39,136 bases of DNA from positions 1-39,136 of the forward strand of contig JAJDVM010000211.1 of assembly GCA_022826125.1 (NCBI GenBank), in the 5' to 3' direction. Below are positions 24,369 to 31,778 of the stretch, piece by piece. The translations under genes were made by a program, and so were the position numbers. The notes beneath the pieces were generated by a model. That model was not told the DNA's origin. It made no database searches and worked only from the letters and a program-made list of their open reading frames with translations. This DNA is from Defluviicoccus sp. (GTDB lineage Bacteria > Pseudomonadota > Alphaproteobacteria > MPNO01). Positions within the stretch are counted from its first letter, which is position 1. Each line of letters opens with the position of its first letter.

Positions 24369-25427
24369 ATGACCGCAACGATGATCATGGGGGCGTCCTA
24401 CGGCTCCCTCCTCGCGATCAAGCTCCTGCTCGCGGGACACGATGCGAAGCTGGTGTGCCTGCCCGACGAGGCGGCCCTGATCAACGAGGAGGGCCAGCTC
24501 GTCCGCATGCCGGCGAAGGGGCGCGACGGGCTCGTCGAGGTTCATTCGAGCAGGCTGCCCGGGACGCTCTCCGCCGCGACGCCCGCCGACGTGGATCCCG
24601 GAGATCACGACCTGATCGTGCTCGCCATGCAGGAGCCGCAATACGGCGCGCCGGGGGTGCGCGAGCTGCTCGACCGGGTGGCCGCGTCTAGGAAGCCGGT
24701 GATGTCGATCATGAACATGCCGCCGCTCGCCTATGTCAGGCGGATCCCCGGGATCGACACCGGCTCGCTCGACGGCTGTTACACCGACGCCTCGGTGTGG
24801 GACGGGTTCGAGCCGCCGCGCATCACGCTGTGCAGCCCCGATCCGCAGGCGTTCCGCCCGCCGGACGAAAAGACCAACGTGCTGCAGGTCAGCCTGCCGA
24901 CCAACTTCAAGGCGGCGCGGTTCGACTCCGATGAGTCGACCGCCCTGCTGCGCTCCCTTCAGGCCGATATCGAGGCCGCGACCTTCGACGACGGCGCGGG
25001 CGAGATCGCGCTTCCGGTGAAGCTAAAGGTGCACGACTCCATCTTCGTCCCGCTCGCCAAGTGGGCGATGCTGCTGACCGGGAACTATCGGTGCGTGCAG
25101 AAGGACGGGATGCGCCCCATCCGCGAGGCCGTGCACAGCGACCTCGCGCTGTCGGAAAGCGTCTACGGCTGGGTCTGCGAGGTCTGCCGGGCGCTCGGCG
25201 CGGCCGATAGCGACCTGGTGCCGTTCGGAAAATACGCCGCCGCCGCGAACGGGCTGATCCGGCCCTCCTCGGCAGCGCGGGCCTTGGATGCCGGGGCCGT
25301 GAACATCGAGCGCGCCGACCGGCTGGTGCAGGCGCTGGCCGCCCAGAAGGGCATGCGGAACGACACCGTCGACGAAACCGTGGCGCTCGTCGACGGGTGG
25401 CTCGAAGGCAATCGGCGCAAGGCGTGA
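24369..25427 (+). CDS. Ketopantoate reductase (ApbA/PanE)-like oxidoreductase
   Basis: A 352-residue protein with a Rossmann-type N-terminus, IMGASYGSLLAIKLLLAGHDA, close to the GxGxxG signature of 2-dehydropantoate 2-reductase relatives. It has the helical C-terminal domain expected of this superfamily (from about 200). Overall length exceeds PanE (about 300), and the catalytic Lys/Asn/Ser residues cannot be placed with confidence, so the substrate may be a different 2-oxo or 3-oxo acid. AGGAGG lies about 12 bases before the ATG. The stop shares one base with the start of the CoA-ligase-like gene, so the two are translationally coupled. Presence in an oxygenase operon suggests a catabolic role rather than pantothenate synthesis (inference). 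Confidence 0.75.
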   Translation: MTATMIMGASYGSLLAIKLLLAGHDAKLVCLPDEAALINEEGQLVRMPAKGRDGLVEVHSSRLPGTLSAATPADVDPGDHDLIVLAMQEPQYGAPGVRELLDRVAASRKPVMSIMNMPPLAYVRRIPGIDTGSLDGCYTDASVWDGFEPPRITLCSPDPQAFRPPDEKTNVLQVSLPTNFKAARFDSDESTALLRSLQADIEAATFDDGAGEIALPVKLKVHDSIFVPLAKWAMLLTGNYRCVQKDGMRPIREAVHSDLALSESVYGWVCEVCRALGAADSDLVPFGKYAAAANGLIRPSSAARALDAGAVNIERADRLVQALAAQKGMRNDTVDETVALVDGWLEGNRRKA

Positions 25428-26824
25428 TGGACAGGACCCGGCAGGTCTGGCTGGAGACGCTCGAGCGCCACCGCCGCGACGCGGATGCCCCGGCGAGCGA
25501 GAAATACTGGTCGGAGTCGCTCGAGACCTGTTCGCGCGACGAGCTGATCGCCATCCAGAACGACAAGCTCCGGGCCCTGACCCCGTTCCTCTACGAGAAC
25601 AGCGCCTTCTACCGCCGCCGCTTCGACCGCCTCGGCCTCGCGCCGACCGACATCCGGACCGTTGACGACCTCGGGAAATGGCCGGTCGTCGACAAGTCGG
25701 AAATGATGGAGGACGCGACGGAGAACCCGCCCTACGGGACCTATTCCACGATCGGCGAGGCGGAGTGGGCGGATCGCGGCTGGATGCTGTTCTCTTCGTC
25801 CGGCAGCACCGGCGTGCCGCGCGTCTTCCGCTACACCCATACCGACCGCTCCTACTGGGAATGGGCCAACGCGCGCGCTCTCTACTCGATGGGCATTCGG
25901 CGCGGCGACAGCGTGTTCCCGATGGTGGGCTTCGGCCCCCACGTGTGGATCTGGGGGGCGATGTACGCCTTCGCGCGGATGGGAGTCGCCGCGATCCCGG
26001 GCGGCGGGATGGACGCCGAGGCGCGGGCGCGGGCGATCGACCGTTTCAAGCCGACGGTAATCGCGGGCACGCCGTCCTACGCGCTCTATCTCGGCCGCAC
26101 CATGGAACGGCTCGGCCTCGACCCGCGCGGGTCTTCGGTCAGGACCCTGTTCACCGGCGGCGAGCCGGCGATGGGGATCGACCGCACCCGCGAGCGGCTG
26201 GAGGAGCTGTGGGGGTGCCGGACGGTCGAGTTCTACGGCTGCACCGAGGTATCGCCCCATGTCGGCGGCTATTCCTGCGAAGCCTCGGTTCGCCCCGGCG
26301 AGACGACCTTCACCCATCTGATGGAGGACGTGCAGATCTGGGAGCTGGTCGACCCGGACAGTCGCGAGCGCGTCGCGGAAGGCGAGCGCGGTCTTACCGT
26401 CTGCACCTCGCTCAACTCCGAGAGCTCGCCGCAGCTCCGCTTCCTGGTGGGCGACTACACGGTCTACGACACCGGCGCTTGCGCCTGCGGGCGCACCCAT
26501 GTCCGCGCGATAGGATCGTTCACCGGCCGCGCCGACGACCTGATCAACCTCCGCGGGGTCAAGTTCTTCCCGAGCCAGGTCGAGCAGGCGGTGCGGTCGG
26601 TCGACGGAATCGGCGACGAGTTCGAGATCGTTCTCCGCACCAACGAGGACGGGCTGGACGTGATGGACCTCAGGGTCGAGCACGCTTCCGGGGATGTCAC
26701 CGATGCGGTCGGCGCGGCGGTGCGCAGCCGCTGCGAGGTCCGGGTCGGGGTCGAGGTGCTGCCGCCCGACACCCTGCCCAAGACCGAGTTCAAGGCAAAA
26801 CGCGTGCGCGACGAGCGCGGATGA
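25427..26824 (+). CDS. Phenylacetate-CoA ligase-like adenylate-forming enzyme
   Basis: A 465-residue member of the ANL superfamily, which activates carboxylic acids as AMP esters and usually transfers them to CoA. The P-loop motif is FSSSGSTGVPRVFRYT (about residue 125). EFYGCTEVSPHVGGY is the A5-like motif, VGDYTVYDTGAC the A7 region with the conserved Asp, and FTGRADDLINLRGVKFFPSQVE the hinge and A8 region. KTEFKAKRV near the C-terminus may supply the catalytic Lys. Those features fit PaaK-type ligases of aromatic acids. The gene starts within the preceding stop (TGATG), closing the oxygenase operon. It may activate the acid generated by the oxygenase and dehydrogenases for later CoA-dependent steps. 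Confidence 0.88.
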   Translation: MDRTRQVWLETLERHRRDADAPASEKYWSESLETCSRDELIAIQNDKLRALTPFLYENSAFYRRRFDRLGLAPTDIRTVDDLGKWPVVDKSEMMEDATENPPYGTYSTIGEAEWADRGWMLFSSSGSTGVPRVFRYTHTDRSYWEWANARALYSMGIRRGDSVFPMVGFGPHVWIWGAMYAFARMGVAAIPGGGMDAEARARAIDRFKPTVIAGTPSYALYLGRTMERLGLDPRGSSVRTLFTGGEPAMGIDRTRERLEELWGCRTVEFYGCTEVSPHVGGYSCEASVRPGETTFTHLMEDVQIWELVDPDSRERVAEGERGLTVCTSLNSESSPQLRFLVGDYTVYDTGACACGRTHVRAIGSFTGRADDLINLRGVKFFPSQVEQAVRSVDGIGDEFEIVLRTNEDGLDVMDLRVEHASGDVTDAVGAAVRSRCEVRVGVEVLPPDTLPKTEFKAKRVRDERG

Positions 26825-26834
26825 GCCGGCGTCC

Positions 26835-26868
26835 CGTCATGGCCCCCGGAACAAATCCGGCCATGACG
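26835..26868. repeat. REP-like palindrome
   Basis: CGTCATGGCC and GGCCATGACG form a perfect 10-base inverted repeat; an inner pair (CCGGA and TCCGG around ACAAA) extends the hairpin. Palindromes of this form (GTCATGGCC...GGCCATGAC) are common intergenic repeats in alphaproteobacteria. It lies 11 bases after the CoA-ligase stop and may stabilise or end that transcript. Confidence 0.6.
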
Positions 26869-27079
26869 CGGCGTGGGCCGGCGTTCGAAGGCCCCGCCCA
26901 GCGCGCCGCTGCTTAGCCCGGGAAAGACCGACGGTCGCACCCGGCTGAAAGGGTATTGCCTTCCGGCGAGGCGGCGAGTCCTCGCCCGCACGTATACGCC
27001 ATATCCCGCGGGCAATCCGACCCTGAGGCGACAGGTCGTACCGTACCCGCCCGGCGGCCGGAAATCGTCAGGGAGGGGT
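26869..27079. other. Intergenic stretch before the heat-shock promoter
   Basis: The gene-free interval between 26825 and 27236 is 412 bases. It holds the REP-like palindrome at its left end and the heat-shock promoter plus CIRCE operator at its right. I see nothing interpretable in the 211 bases between them. Confidence 0.5.
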
Positions 27080-27108
27080 CTTGAAACGCCGCCCACCGTT
27101 CCCGATAT
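27080..27108 (+). promoter_or_regulatory. Sigma-32 (RpoH) heat-shock promoter
   Basis: CTTGAAA at 27080-27086 is followed by 14 bases and CCCGATAT at 27101-27108. This matches the RpoH consensus (CTTGAAA, 11-15 bases, CCCATnT) closely. It ends 9 bases before the CIRCE operator and precedes a small gene and two Hsp20 genes. Confidence 0.75.
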
Positions 27109-27117
27109 AGGCCATTG

Positions 27118-27144
27118 TTAGCACTCTCATAAGGTGAGTGCCAA
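27118..27144 (+). promoter_or_regulatory. CIRCE operator (HrcA binding site)
   Basis: TTAGCACTC, nine bases, then GAGTGCCAA. This matches the CIRCE consensus TTAGCACTC-N9-GAGTGCTAA at 17 of 18 arm positions. HrcA represses through CIRCE and is inactivated by heat. The site overlaps the expected transcription start region of the RpoH promoter, so the Hsp20 operon looks doubly controlled. Confidence 0.9.
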
Positions 27145-27236
27145 TTGAGAAACCGGGGGGAAACCAATGCGCTAGAGCGCGCCGTGCGATGTATCGAGGC
27201 CAGTTTCGATTGCCGGCGCGATCGGGAGGGAAACGG

Positions 27237-27428
27237 ATGAACCTGCTTGAGGAAGCGATTCTCGACTGTCTCTGGGCCCGCTACGTGCGGGCGTTCGGCG
27301 CACCCCCGCCCATCCGGTCGGCGAGTCTCGACGACGCCATCGCCTTCTTGCGGACGGCGCTCGAAACCCGCGCGGCGGGCGGAGCGTCCTGTGAGACGCC
27401 GGCGACGCCGACGCCGATTGCCGCATGA
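27237..27428 (+). CDS. Small hypothetical protein, first gene of the heat-shock operon
   Basis: A 63-residue protein that I do not recognise. GGGAGGG about 7 bases before the ATG at 27237 supports it as real. The N-terminal two-thirds is amphipathic helix (LLEEAILDCLWARYVRAF, then LDDAIAFLRTALETR), and the tail is alanine-, proline- and threonine-rich. It sits directly behind the RpoH promoter and CIRCE operator and 31 bases before the first Hsp20 gene, so it should be heat-induced. A helper of the small heat-shock proteins is one guess. Confidence 0.6.
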   Translation: MNLLEEAILDCLWARYVRAFGAPPPIRSASLDDAIAFLRTALETRAAGGASCETPATPTPIAA

Positions 27429-27459
27429 CCCTCAACCCCGTTCCGGAGGAGCTATCGCG

Positions 27460-27885
27460 ATGATGAGAACCGATCCATTCCAGAACCTGCTCACTCTGCA
27501 GCGGGCGCTCGACAGAGCGCGCGCGAGCAACTGGTTGGGTGCGACCAGCAGCAGCGCCCGCGGCGCCTATCCTCCCGTCAACGTCTTTCGCCAGGGCGAG
27601 CACGACTTCCTCGCGGTGGTGGAGCTGCCCGGCATCGACCGCTCCCAGCTCGACCTTGAAGTCAAGGAGAACGCGATCCGGCTGCGGGGCCGCAAGAGCG
27701 TCGATTATGGCGCCGAGGTGAGCTTGCATCGCCGCGAACGCCTGCAGGGCGAGTTCGACCGCACCATCGCGGTTCCGGTCGAGATCGACGCGGCGCAAGT
27801 GAAGGCGGAATACCGCGACGGCGTGCTCGCGATCTTCCTGCCCCAGGCGGAGGCCGCGAAGCCGCGCACGGTGGCGATCGACTGA
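27460..27885 (+). CDS. Hsp20 / alpha-crystallin small heat-shock protein (first)
   Basis: A 141-residue ATP-independent holdase that binds unfolding proteins under heat stress. The alpha-crystallin domain covers about 45-135: VNVFRQGEHDFLAVVELPGI, then LDLEVKENAIRLRGRKS, then the loop and YRDGVLAIFLPQ. The C-terminal TVAID is close to the I/V-x-I/V motif used in oligomer contacts. The ATG at 27460 has GGAGGA upstream. The N-terminal arm (1-40) is short and arginine-rich. The sequence differs strongly from the second Hsp20, so the two are probably not a recent duplication and may form mixed oligomers. Confidence 0.93.
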   Translation: MMRTDPFQNLLTLQRALDRARASNWLGATSSSARGAYPPVNVFRQGEHDFLAVVELPGIDRSQLDLEVKENAIRLRGRKSVDYGAEVSLHRRERLQGEFDRTIAVPVEIDAAQVKAEYRDGVLAIFLPQAEAAKPRTVAID

Positions 27886-27922
27886 GACGCCCCAACACTG
27901 AACCGAAGGAGGAGCAGAAGAG

Positions 27923-28315
27923 ATGTCGGAAGAGCTTGCCGTGCAGGAGAAGAAGGAGCTGGTCGACGCCGAGGAGCGCACCGTTCCGGCCAAGTACTAC
28001 GTCCCCGCGGCGGACATCTACGAGACCGAGAGTGCGCTGTCGGTGGTGCTGGAAATGCCCGGGGTGAAGAAAGAGGACATCACGGTCGACCTCGATCGCA
28101 ACGTTCTCCAGGTCGAGGGCAGGATCGAGTTCTCGAACTACGAGAACACCGATGCGGTCTATACCGAATACAATATCGGTCACTTCGTGCGTTCGTTCAG
28201 CATCGGGAGCGCGGTGGACCCGGAGAATATCGGAGCCACCGTCAAGGACGGCATCCTGACCCTCACGTTGCACAAAAAGAAGGAAGTCCGGCCGCGGCGG
28301 ATCGCGGTCAACTGA
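27923..28315 (+). CDS. Hsp20 / alpha-crystallin small heat-shock protein (second)
   Basis: A 130-residue Hsp20. The alpha-crystallin domain spans about 28-125: YVPAADIYETESALSVVLEM, PGVKKEDITVDLDRNVLQVEG, and VKDGILTLTLHKKKEV with the conserved Gly-Leu. The C-terminus ends RRIAVN, giving the I-x-V anchor motif. The N-terminal arm is short and acidic. AAGGAGGAG lies just before the start. It follows the first Hsp20 by 37 bases in the same heat-shock operon and is followed by a strong hairpin that should end the transcript. Confidence 0.93.
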   Translation: MSEELAVQEKKELVDAEERTVPAKYYVPAADIYETESALSVVLEMPGVKKEDITVDLDRNVLQVEGRIEFSNYENTDAVYTEYNIGHFVRSFSIGSAVDPENIGATVKDGILTLTLHKKKEVRPRRIAVN

Positions 28316-28339
28316 CGACGTCGTCACGGCGCGTCACGG

Positions 28340-28367
28340 CGGCTGGCCGACGCCCGTCGGCCAGCCG
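28340..28367 (+). terminator. Strong hairpin after the Hsp20 operon
   Basis: A perfect 12-base stem (CGGCTGGCCGAC and its complement) with the 4-base loop GCCC lies 25 bases after the second Hsp20 stop. No T-run follows, so it is not a textbook intrinsic terminator, but position and stability suggest transcript termination or 3'-end protection. Confidence 0.55.
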
Positions 28368-28464
28368 TCGGGTCGGCTGGAGTCCCTGCTTCTTGCGAGG
28401 CGCAAGAACCCGTGACACCGGTGAGAAAACCGGGCAGGCTTCCGCCGAACCCGAGGAGAGAATC

Positions 28465-28842
28465 GTGACCGACTTCCCGCCCGGCGACCACACCAGGATC
28501 ACCGGCTACCACGCCCATATCTACTATGACGAGGAAACCCGCGAGACCGCCGCCCGGCTGCGCGGCCGGATCTGGGAGAAATGGGGTTTCGACATCGTCA
28601 TGGGCCGTTTCCGTGATCGCCCGGTCGGTCCGCACCCGGAACCGATGTTCCAGGTTGCTTTCGACAAGGCGCTGTTCGCCGAGTTCGTTCCGTGGCTGAT
28701 GTACAACCGGGACGGGCTGGTCGTCCTCGTCCATCCGGAGGCGGAAGACGCCCATGACGACCACGTCTATTACCCGCTCTGGCTTGGCGGGTTCTACGAG
28801 GTCAGGCGCGACTTCCTGCGCTCCGGACAACGCTCGGCGTGA
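28465..28842 (+). CDS. DOPA 4,5-dioxygenase family protein
   Basis: A 125-residue protein of the DOPA-dioxygenase family. The iron-binding histidines are visible in ITGYHAHIYYD near the N-terminus and in VHPEAEDAHDDHVYYPLWLG near residue 100. Family members carry out extradiol cleavage of catechols or have unassigned roles in bacteria. I start it at the GTG at 28465, with GAGGAGA 4-10 bases upstream; the open frame begins earlier but has no better start. The 3' end overlaps the convergent MFS transporter gene by 41 bases. Together with the Rieske oxygenase it points to aromatic metabolism in the region, though they are in separate operons. Confidence 0.85.
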   Translation: MTDFPPGDHTRITGYHAHIYYDEETRETAARLRGRIWEKWGFDIVMGRFRDRPVGPHPEPMFQVAFDKALFAEFVPWLMYNRDGLVVLVHPEAEDAHDDHVYYPLWLGGFYEVRRDFLRSGQRSA

Positions 28843-29983
28843 TCCGCGCCAGCGCCCACGCGCCCACGAGACCGCCCGCCGACATCGCCGCCATGGCGTA
28901 GAACGCGCCGGCCCCGACATCGTCGTAGAGCGCGCCGGCGAGGATTATGGCGCCGCCCATGACGAGACCCATCGCCATCCCGGAATAGAGCGCCTGCGCG
29001 CTCGCCGAATGCTCCGGCGGGACCGAGCGGACGATATACAGCATGGCCCCCAGATGGGCCGCGCCGAAGGTGAGCGCGTGCAGCGCCTGGAGGAAGACGA
29101 GCAGCCCCAGCCCGGGCTCGATGGCGAATCCGAGCCAGCGGACGATTCCCGCGACCGCGGCGATGGCGAGCAGCCGGGCCGGACCCAGCCGGGCGGCGAG
29201 CCCGCCGCCCAGCGCGAACAGGACGATCTCGGCGAGCACACCCTCGGCCCACAGCAGGCCGATGACGTCGTCGTCGATCCCGGAGGCGCGCCAGGCGAGC
29301 GTCGCGAAGCCGTAGGCCGCTGCGTGGCTCGCCTGGATCAGCGAGGCCGTCACGAGAAACACCGCCATCGAAGGCTTCGACAGGAGCGCGGCGGCCGGCA
29401 CGCGCCGGCGCGACGGAGGCGATCCGGTCTCCGGCATCGCGAGCGACGCCAGCACGGTCAGCGCGAGCGTGCCGAGGACCAGCCACAGGATCGCGTCGGC
29501 ACCGGCGCCTCCGACGAACCGGCCGCCGGCGGTTGCCCCCACGATGAAGGCGATCGAGCCCCACAGACGGACGCGGCCGTAATCGAAACGGCGTTCCCGG
29601 GAGGCGAGAAGGGTCATGTTCTCGCCCATCGGGATGATCGGCGTGAAAGCGATGGCGGCAAGGATGCTCACGGCGAGGAGCGCCGCGAACCCCTCGGCGA
29701 CCAGAAACAGCAGGTGTACGCCGAAGGACAGGGATGCAAGCAGGATCAGCACCCCGCGCCGTCGACCGCGGCGGTCCGCGAAATGGGCGGCGATCGCGGG
29801 TGCCGCGATCCGGATCCAGCTCCCCGCGGTGAAAAGGAGCCCGATCTCGGTCGCGCTCATGCCCTTCGCGGTCAACCAGACCGGCCAGAACGGCAGCGAT
29901 ACGCCGACGAACAGAAAGACCGCCGCGTAGAACAGAGCCAAGCGTACCGCCATCGCCGATCCCGTGGTCCCGAATTCACTCAC
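28802..29983 (-). CDS. MFS transporter, HcaT/phenylpropionate-permease-like
   Basis: About 390 residues with roughly 12 hydrophobic segments, typical of the major facilitator superfamily. The N-terminus (LALFYAAVFLFVGVSLPFWPVWL) resembles the phenylpropionic acid transporter (HcaT) and nucleoside symporter group. The loop HFADRRGRRR between segments 2 and 3 is the classic MFS motif A region. It probably imports an aromatic acid by proton symport (inference from the group). Two starts fit: GTG at 29983 or ATG at 29953; I give the longer, which has AGG about 10 bases upstream, with low certainty. It is divergent from the ThDP-enzyme gene at 30039 and convergent with the dioxygenase-like gene. 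Confidence 0.85.
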   Translation of the reverse strand: MSEFGTTGSAMAVRLALFYAAVFLFVGVSLPFWPVWLTAKGMSATEIGLLFTAGSWIRIAAPAIAAHFADRRGRRRGVLILLASLSFGVHLLFLVAEGFAALLAVSILAAIAFTPIIPMGENMTLLASRERRFDYGRVRLWGSIAFIVGATAGGRFVGGAGADAILWLVLGTLALTVLASLAMPETGSPPSRRRVPAAALLSKPSMAVFLVTASLIQASHAAAYGFATLAWRASGIDDDVIGLLWAEGVLAEIVLFALGGGLAARLGPARLLAIAAVAGIVRWLGFAIEPGLGLLVFLQALHALTFGAAHLGAMLYIVRSVPPEHSASAQALYSGMAMGLVMGGAIILAGALYDDVGAGAFYAMAAMSAGGLVGAWALARITPSVVRSAGSRA

Positions 29984-30038
29984 CCGTACCGAACACCTAT
30001 AGTGAACCGACCCGCAGCCGCCGCGAAGGGAGACCCCC

Positions 30039-31778
30039 ATGCCGCAGCAACGAATCCAGGTCGACAGCCTGGCGGAAGCCTATCTCGCGCTCCTGAAGGA
30101 CCGGGGCGTCGACTATTTGTTTGGCAATGCGGGGACCGATTTCGCCTCGGTCATCGAGGCGCTGTCCAAGTCCGCCACCGAGGGCACGAAGGCGCCGGTT
30201 CCGATGACGGTGCCGCACGAGAACCTCGCGGTCTCGATGGCGCACGGTTATTTCCTCGCCACCGGCAAGCCGCAGGCGGTGATGGTTCACGTCAATGTCG
30301 GGACCGCCAACGCGATCTGCGGTATCACCAACGCGGCGCGCGAGAACGTGCCGATCCTTTTTACCTCCGGCCGGACGCCGCTGACCGAGACTGGCGCTCC
30401 CGGCGCGCGGTCGATCTACATCCATTGGGGCCAGGAGATGTTCGACCAGGCGGGAATGGTCCGCGAGATGGTCAAGTGGGACTACGAGCTGCGCAATGCC
30501 CGCCAGTTGGAGACCATCGTCGACCGTGCCGTCAACGTGGCGATGAACGAGCCGAGGGGGCCCGTCTATCTCACTTTGCCGCGCGAGGTGCTGGCCGAGA
30601 AGCCCGGCGATTTCTTCTATGAGAGCCCGTCGCGCCGACTGACCGCTTCCAGCCCCGCGCCCGATCCCCACGCGATCGACCGGGCCGCCGATTGGATTCG
30701 GGCGGCCGGGAACCCGGTGGTCATCACCGCGAGCGCGGGACAGAATCCGGCCTCCGCCAGGGCGCTGACCGACCTCGCCGAGCGCTTCGCGTTGCCGGTG
30801 GTGACCTACCGGCCGCGCTACGTCTCGCTGCCCACCGACCACGAGATGCACATGGGGTTCGAGCCGGGCGGCCTGATCGGCGAAGCCGACCTGATTCTGG
30901 TGGTCGATTGCGACGTGCCCTGGATCCCGAGCCTCCACAGCCCGAACCCCGACGCCAGGGTAGTCCACATGGGCGTCGATCCGCTGTTCAGTTCCTATCC
31001 CGTGCGGGGCTATCCCTGCGATCTCGCGATCACCGCGGAGTCGAGCCTCGGACTTGCGGCGCTGTCGGAGGCGCTGGGAAGCGGGGCCAACGGGAGCGTC
31101 GACGGGCGCCGGACGCGCGCCGCCGAGCGTAAGGCGGCCGCGGCCGAGGCGCGCGCGGCGCGGATCGAGGCGGCGAGGACGCGCGGCGCCACCGACTCCG
31201 CCTGGATCGCGCACTGCATCGACGAGATCAAGGACGACGACGACGTGATGGTGAGCGAATCCCAGCTCGCCCTCGGAAATATCGATTTCCGCGAGCCAGG
31301 CACCTTCTTCGCCACCAGCCCGGCCGGCGGGCTCGGCTGGGGGATGGGCGCGTCGCTCGGCGTCAAGCTGGGTTACGGCGACCGCCGGGTGTTCTGCGTC
31401 GTGGGCGACGGCTCGTACATGTTCGGCAACCCGACGCCCGCGCATTTCGTCTCCGCCGCCAACGACCTGCCGGTGCTTACCGTGATCCTCAACAACCGGA
31501 TGTGGGGATCGGTGCGCAAGGCGACGCTCGGCCTTCATCCGGACGGGGCGGCGTCGCGCACCAACCGCGCGCCGCTCACCTATCTCGAACCCGCGCCGGC
31601 CTATCACAAGGTCGTCGAGGCCTCGGGCGGATACGGCGAGGAGGTCGAGACGCCGGACGCGCTGCCCGGCGCGCTGGAGCGCGGGCTGAGAGCGGTCGAG
31701 GTCGAGAAGCGCCAGGCGGTGCTCAACGTCCGGACGGCTTACGACGATTCGGCGGCGCTCGCCGACGCCAAGCGTTGA
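30039..31778 (+). CDS. Thiamine diphosphate-dependent enzyme (acetolactate synthase/benzoylformate decarboxylase-like)
   Basis: A 579-residue ThDP enzyme. The N-terminal Pyr domain holds the catalytic Glu61 in TVPHENLAVSMAHGYF. The central domain spans about 200-350. The PP domain carries the ThDP motif GDG (456-458) through to LNN (485-486): VVGDGSYMFGNPTPAHF and TVILNNRMWG. Enzymes of this family decarboxylate or ligate 2-oxo acids. GGGAG precedes the ATG. The stop overlaps the following ligase-like gene by one base, so the products are probably made together. The exact substrate cannot be read; loss of the FAD- and quinone-type features was not tested. Confidence 0.9.
   Translation: MPQQRIQVDSLAEAYLALLKDRGVDYLFGNAGTDFASVIEALSKSATEGTKAPVPMTVPHENLAVSMAHGYFLATGKPQAVMVHVNVGTANAICGITNAARENVPILFTSGRTPLTETGAPGARSIYIHWGQEMFDQAGMVREMVKWDYELRNARQLETIVDRAVNVAMNEPRGPVYLTLPREVLAEKPGDFFYESPSRRLTASSPAPDPHAIDRAADWIRAAGNPVVITASAGQNPASARALTDLAERFALPVVTYRPRYVSLPTDHEMHMGFEPGGLIGEADLILVVDCDVPWIPSLHSPNPDARVVHMGVDPLFSSYPVRGYPCDLAITAESSLGLAALSEALGSGANGSVDGRRTRAAERKAAAAEARAARIEAARTRGATDSAWIAHCIDEIKDDDDVMVSESQLALGNIDFREPGTFFATSPAGGLGWGMGASLGVKLGYGDRRVFCVVGDGSYMFGNPTPAHFVSAANDLPVLTVILNNRMWGSVRKATLGLHPDGAASRTNRAPLTYLEPAPAYHKVVEASGGYGEEVETPDALPGALERGLRAVEVEKRQAVLNVRTAYDDSAALADAKR

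Noticed and set aside
21990-24641. Long minus-strand open frame (883 codons) opposite the Rieske and dehydrogenase genes
   Set aside because: The plus-strand genes carry iron, [2Fe-2S] and NAD motifs. The minus translation is arginine- and histidine-rich with no motif.
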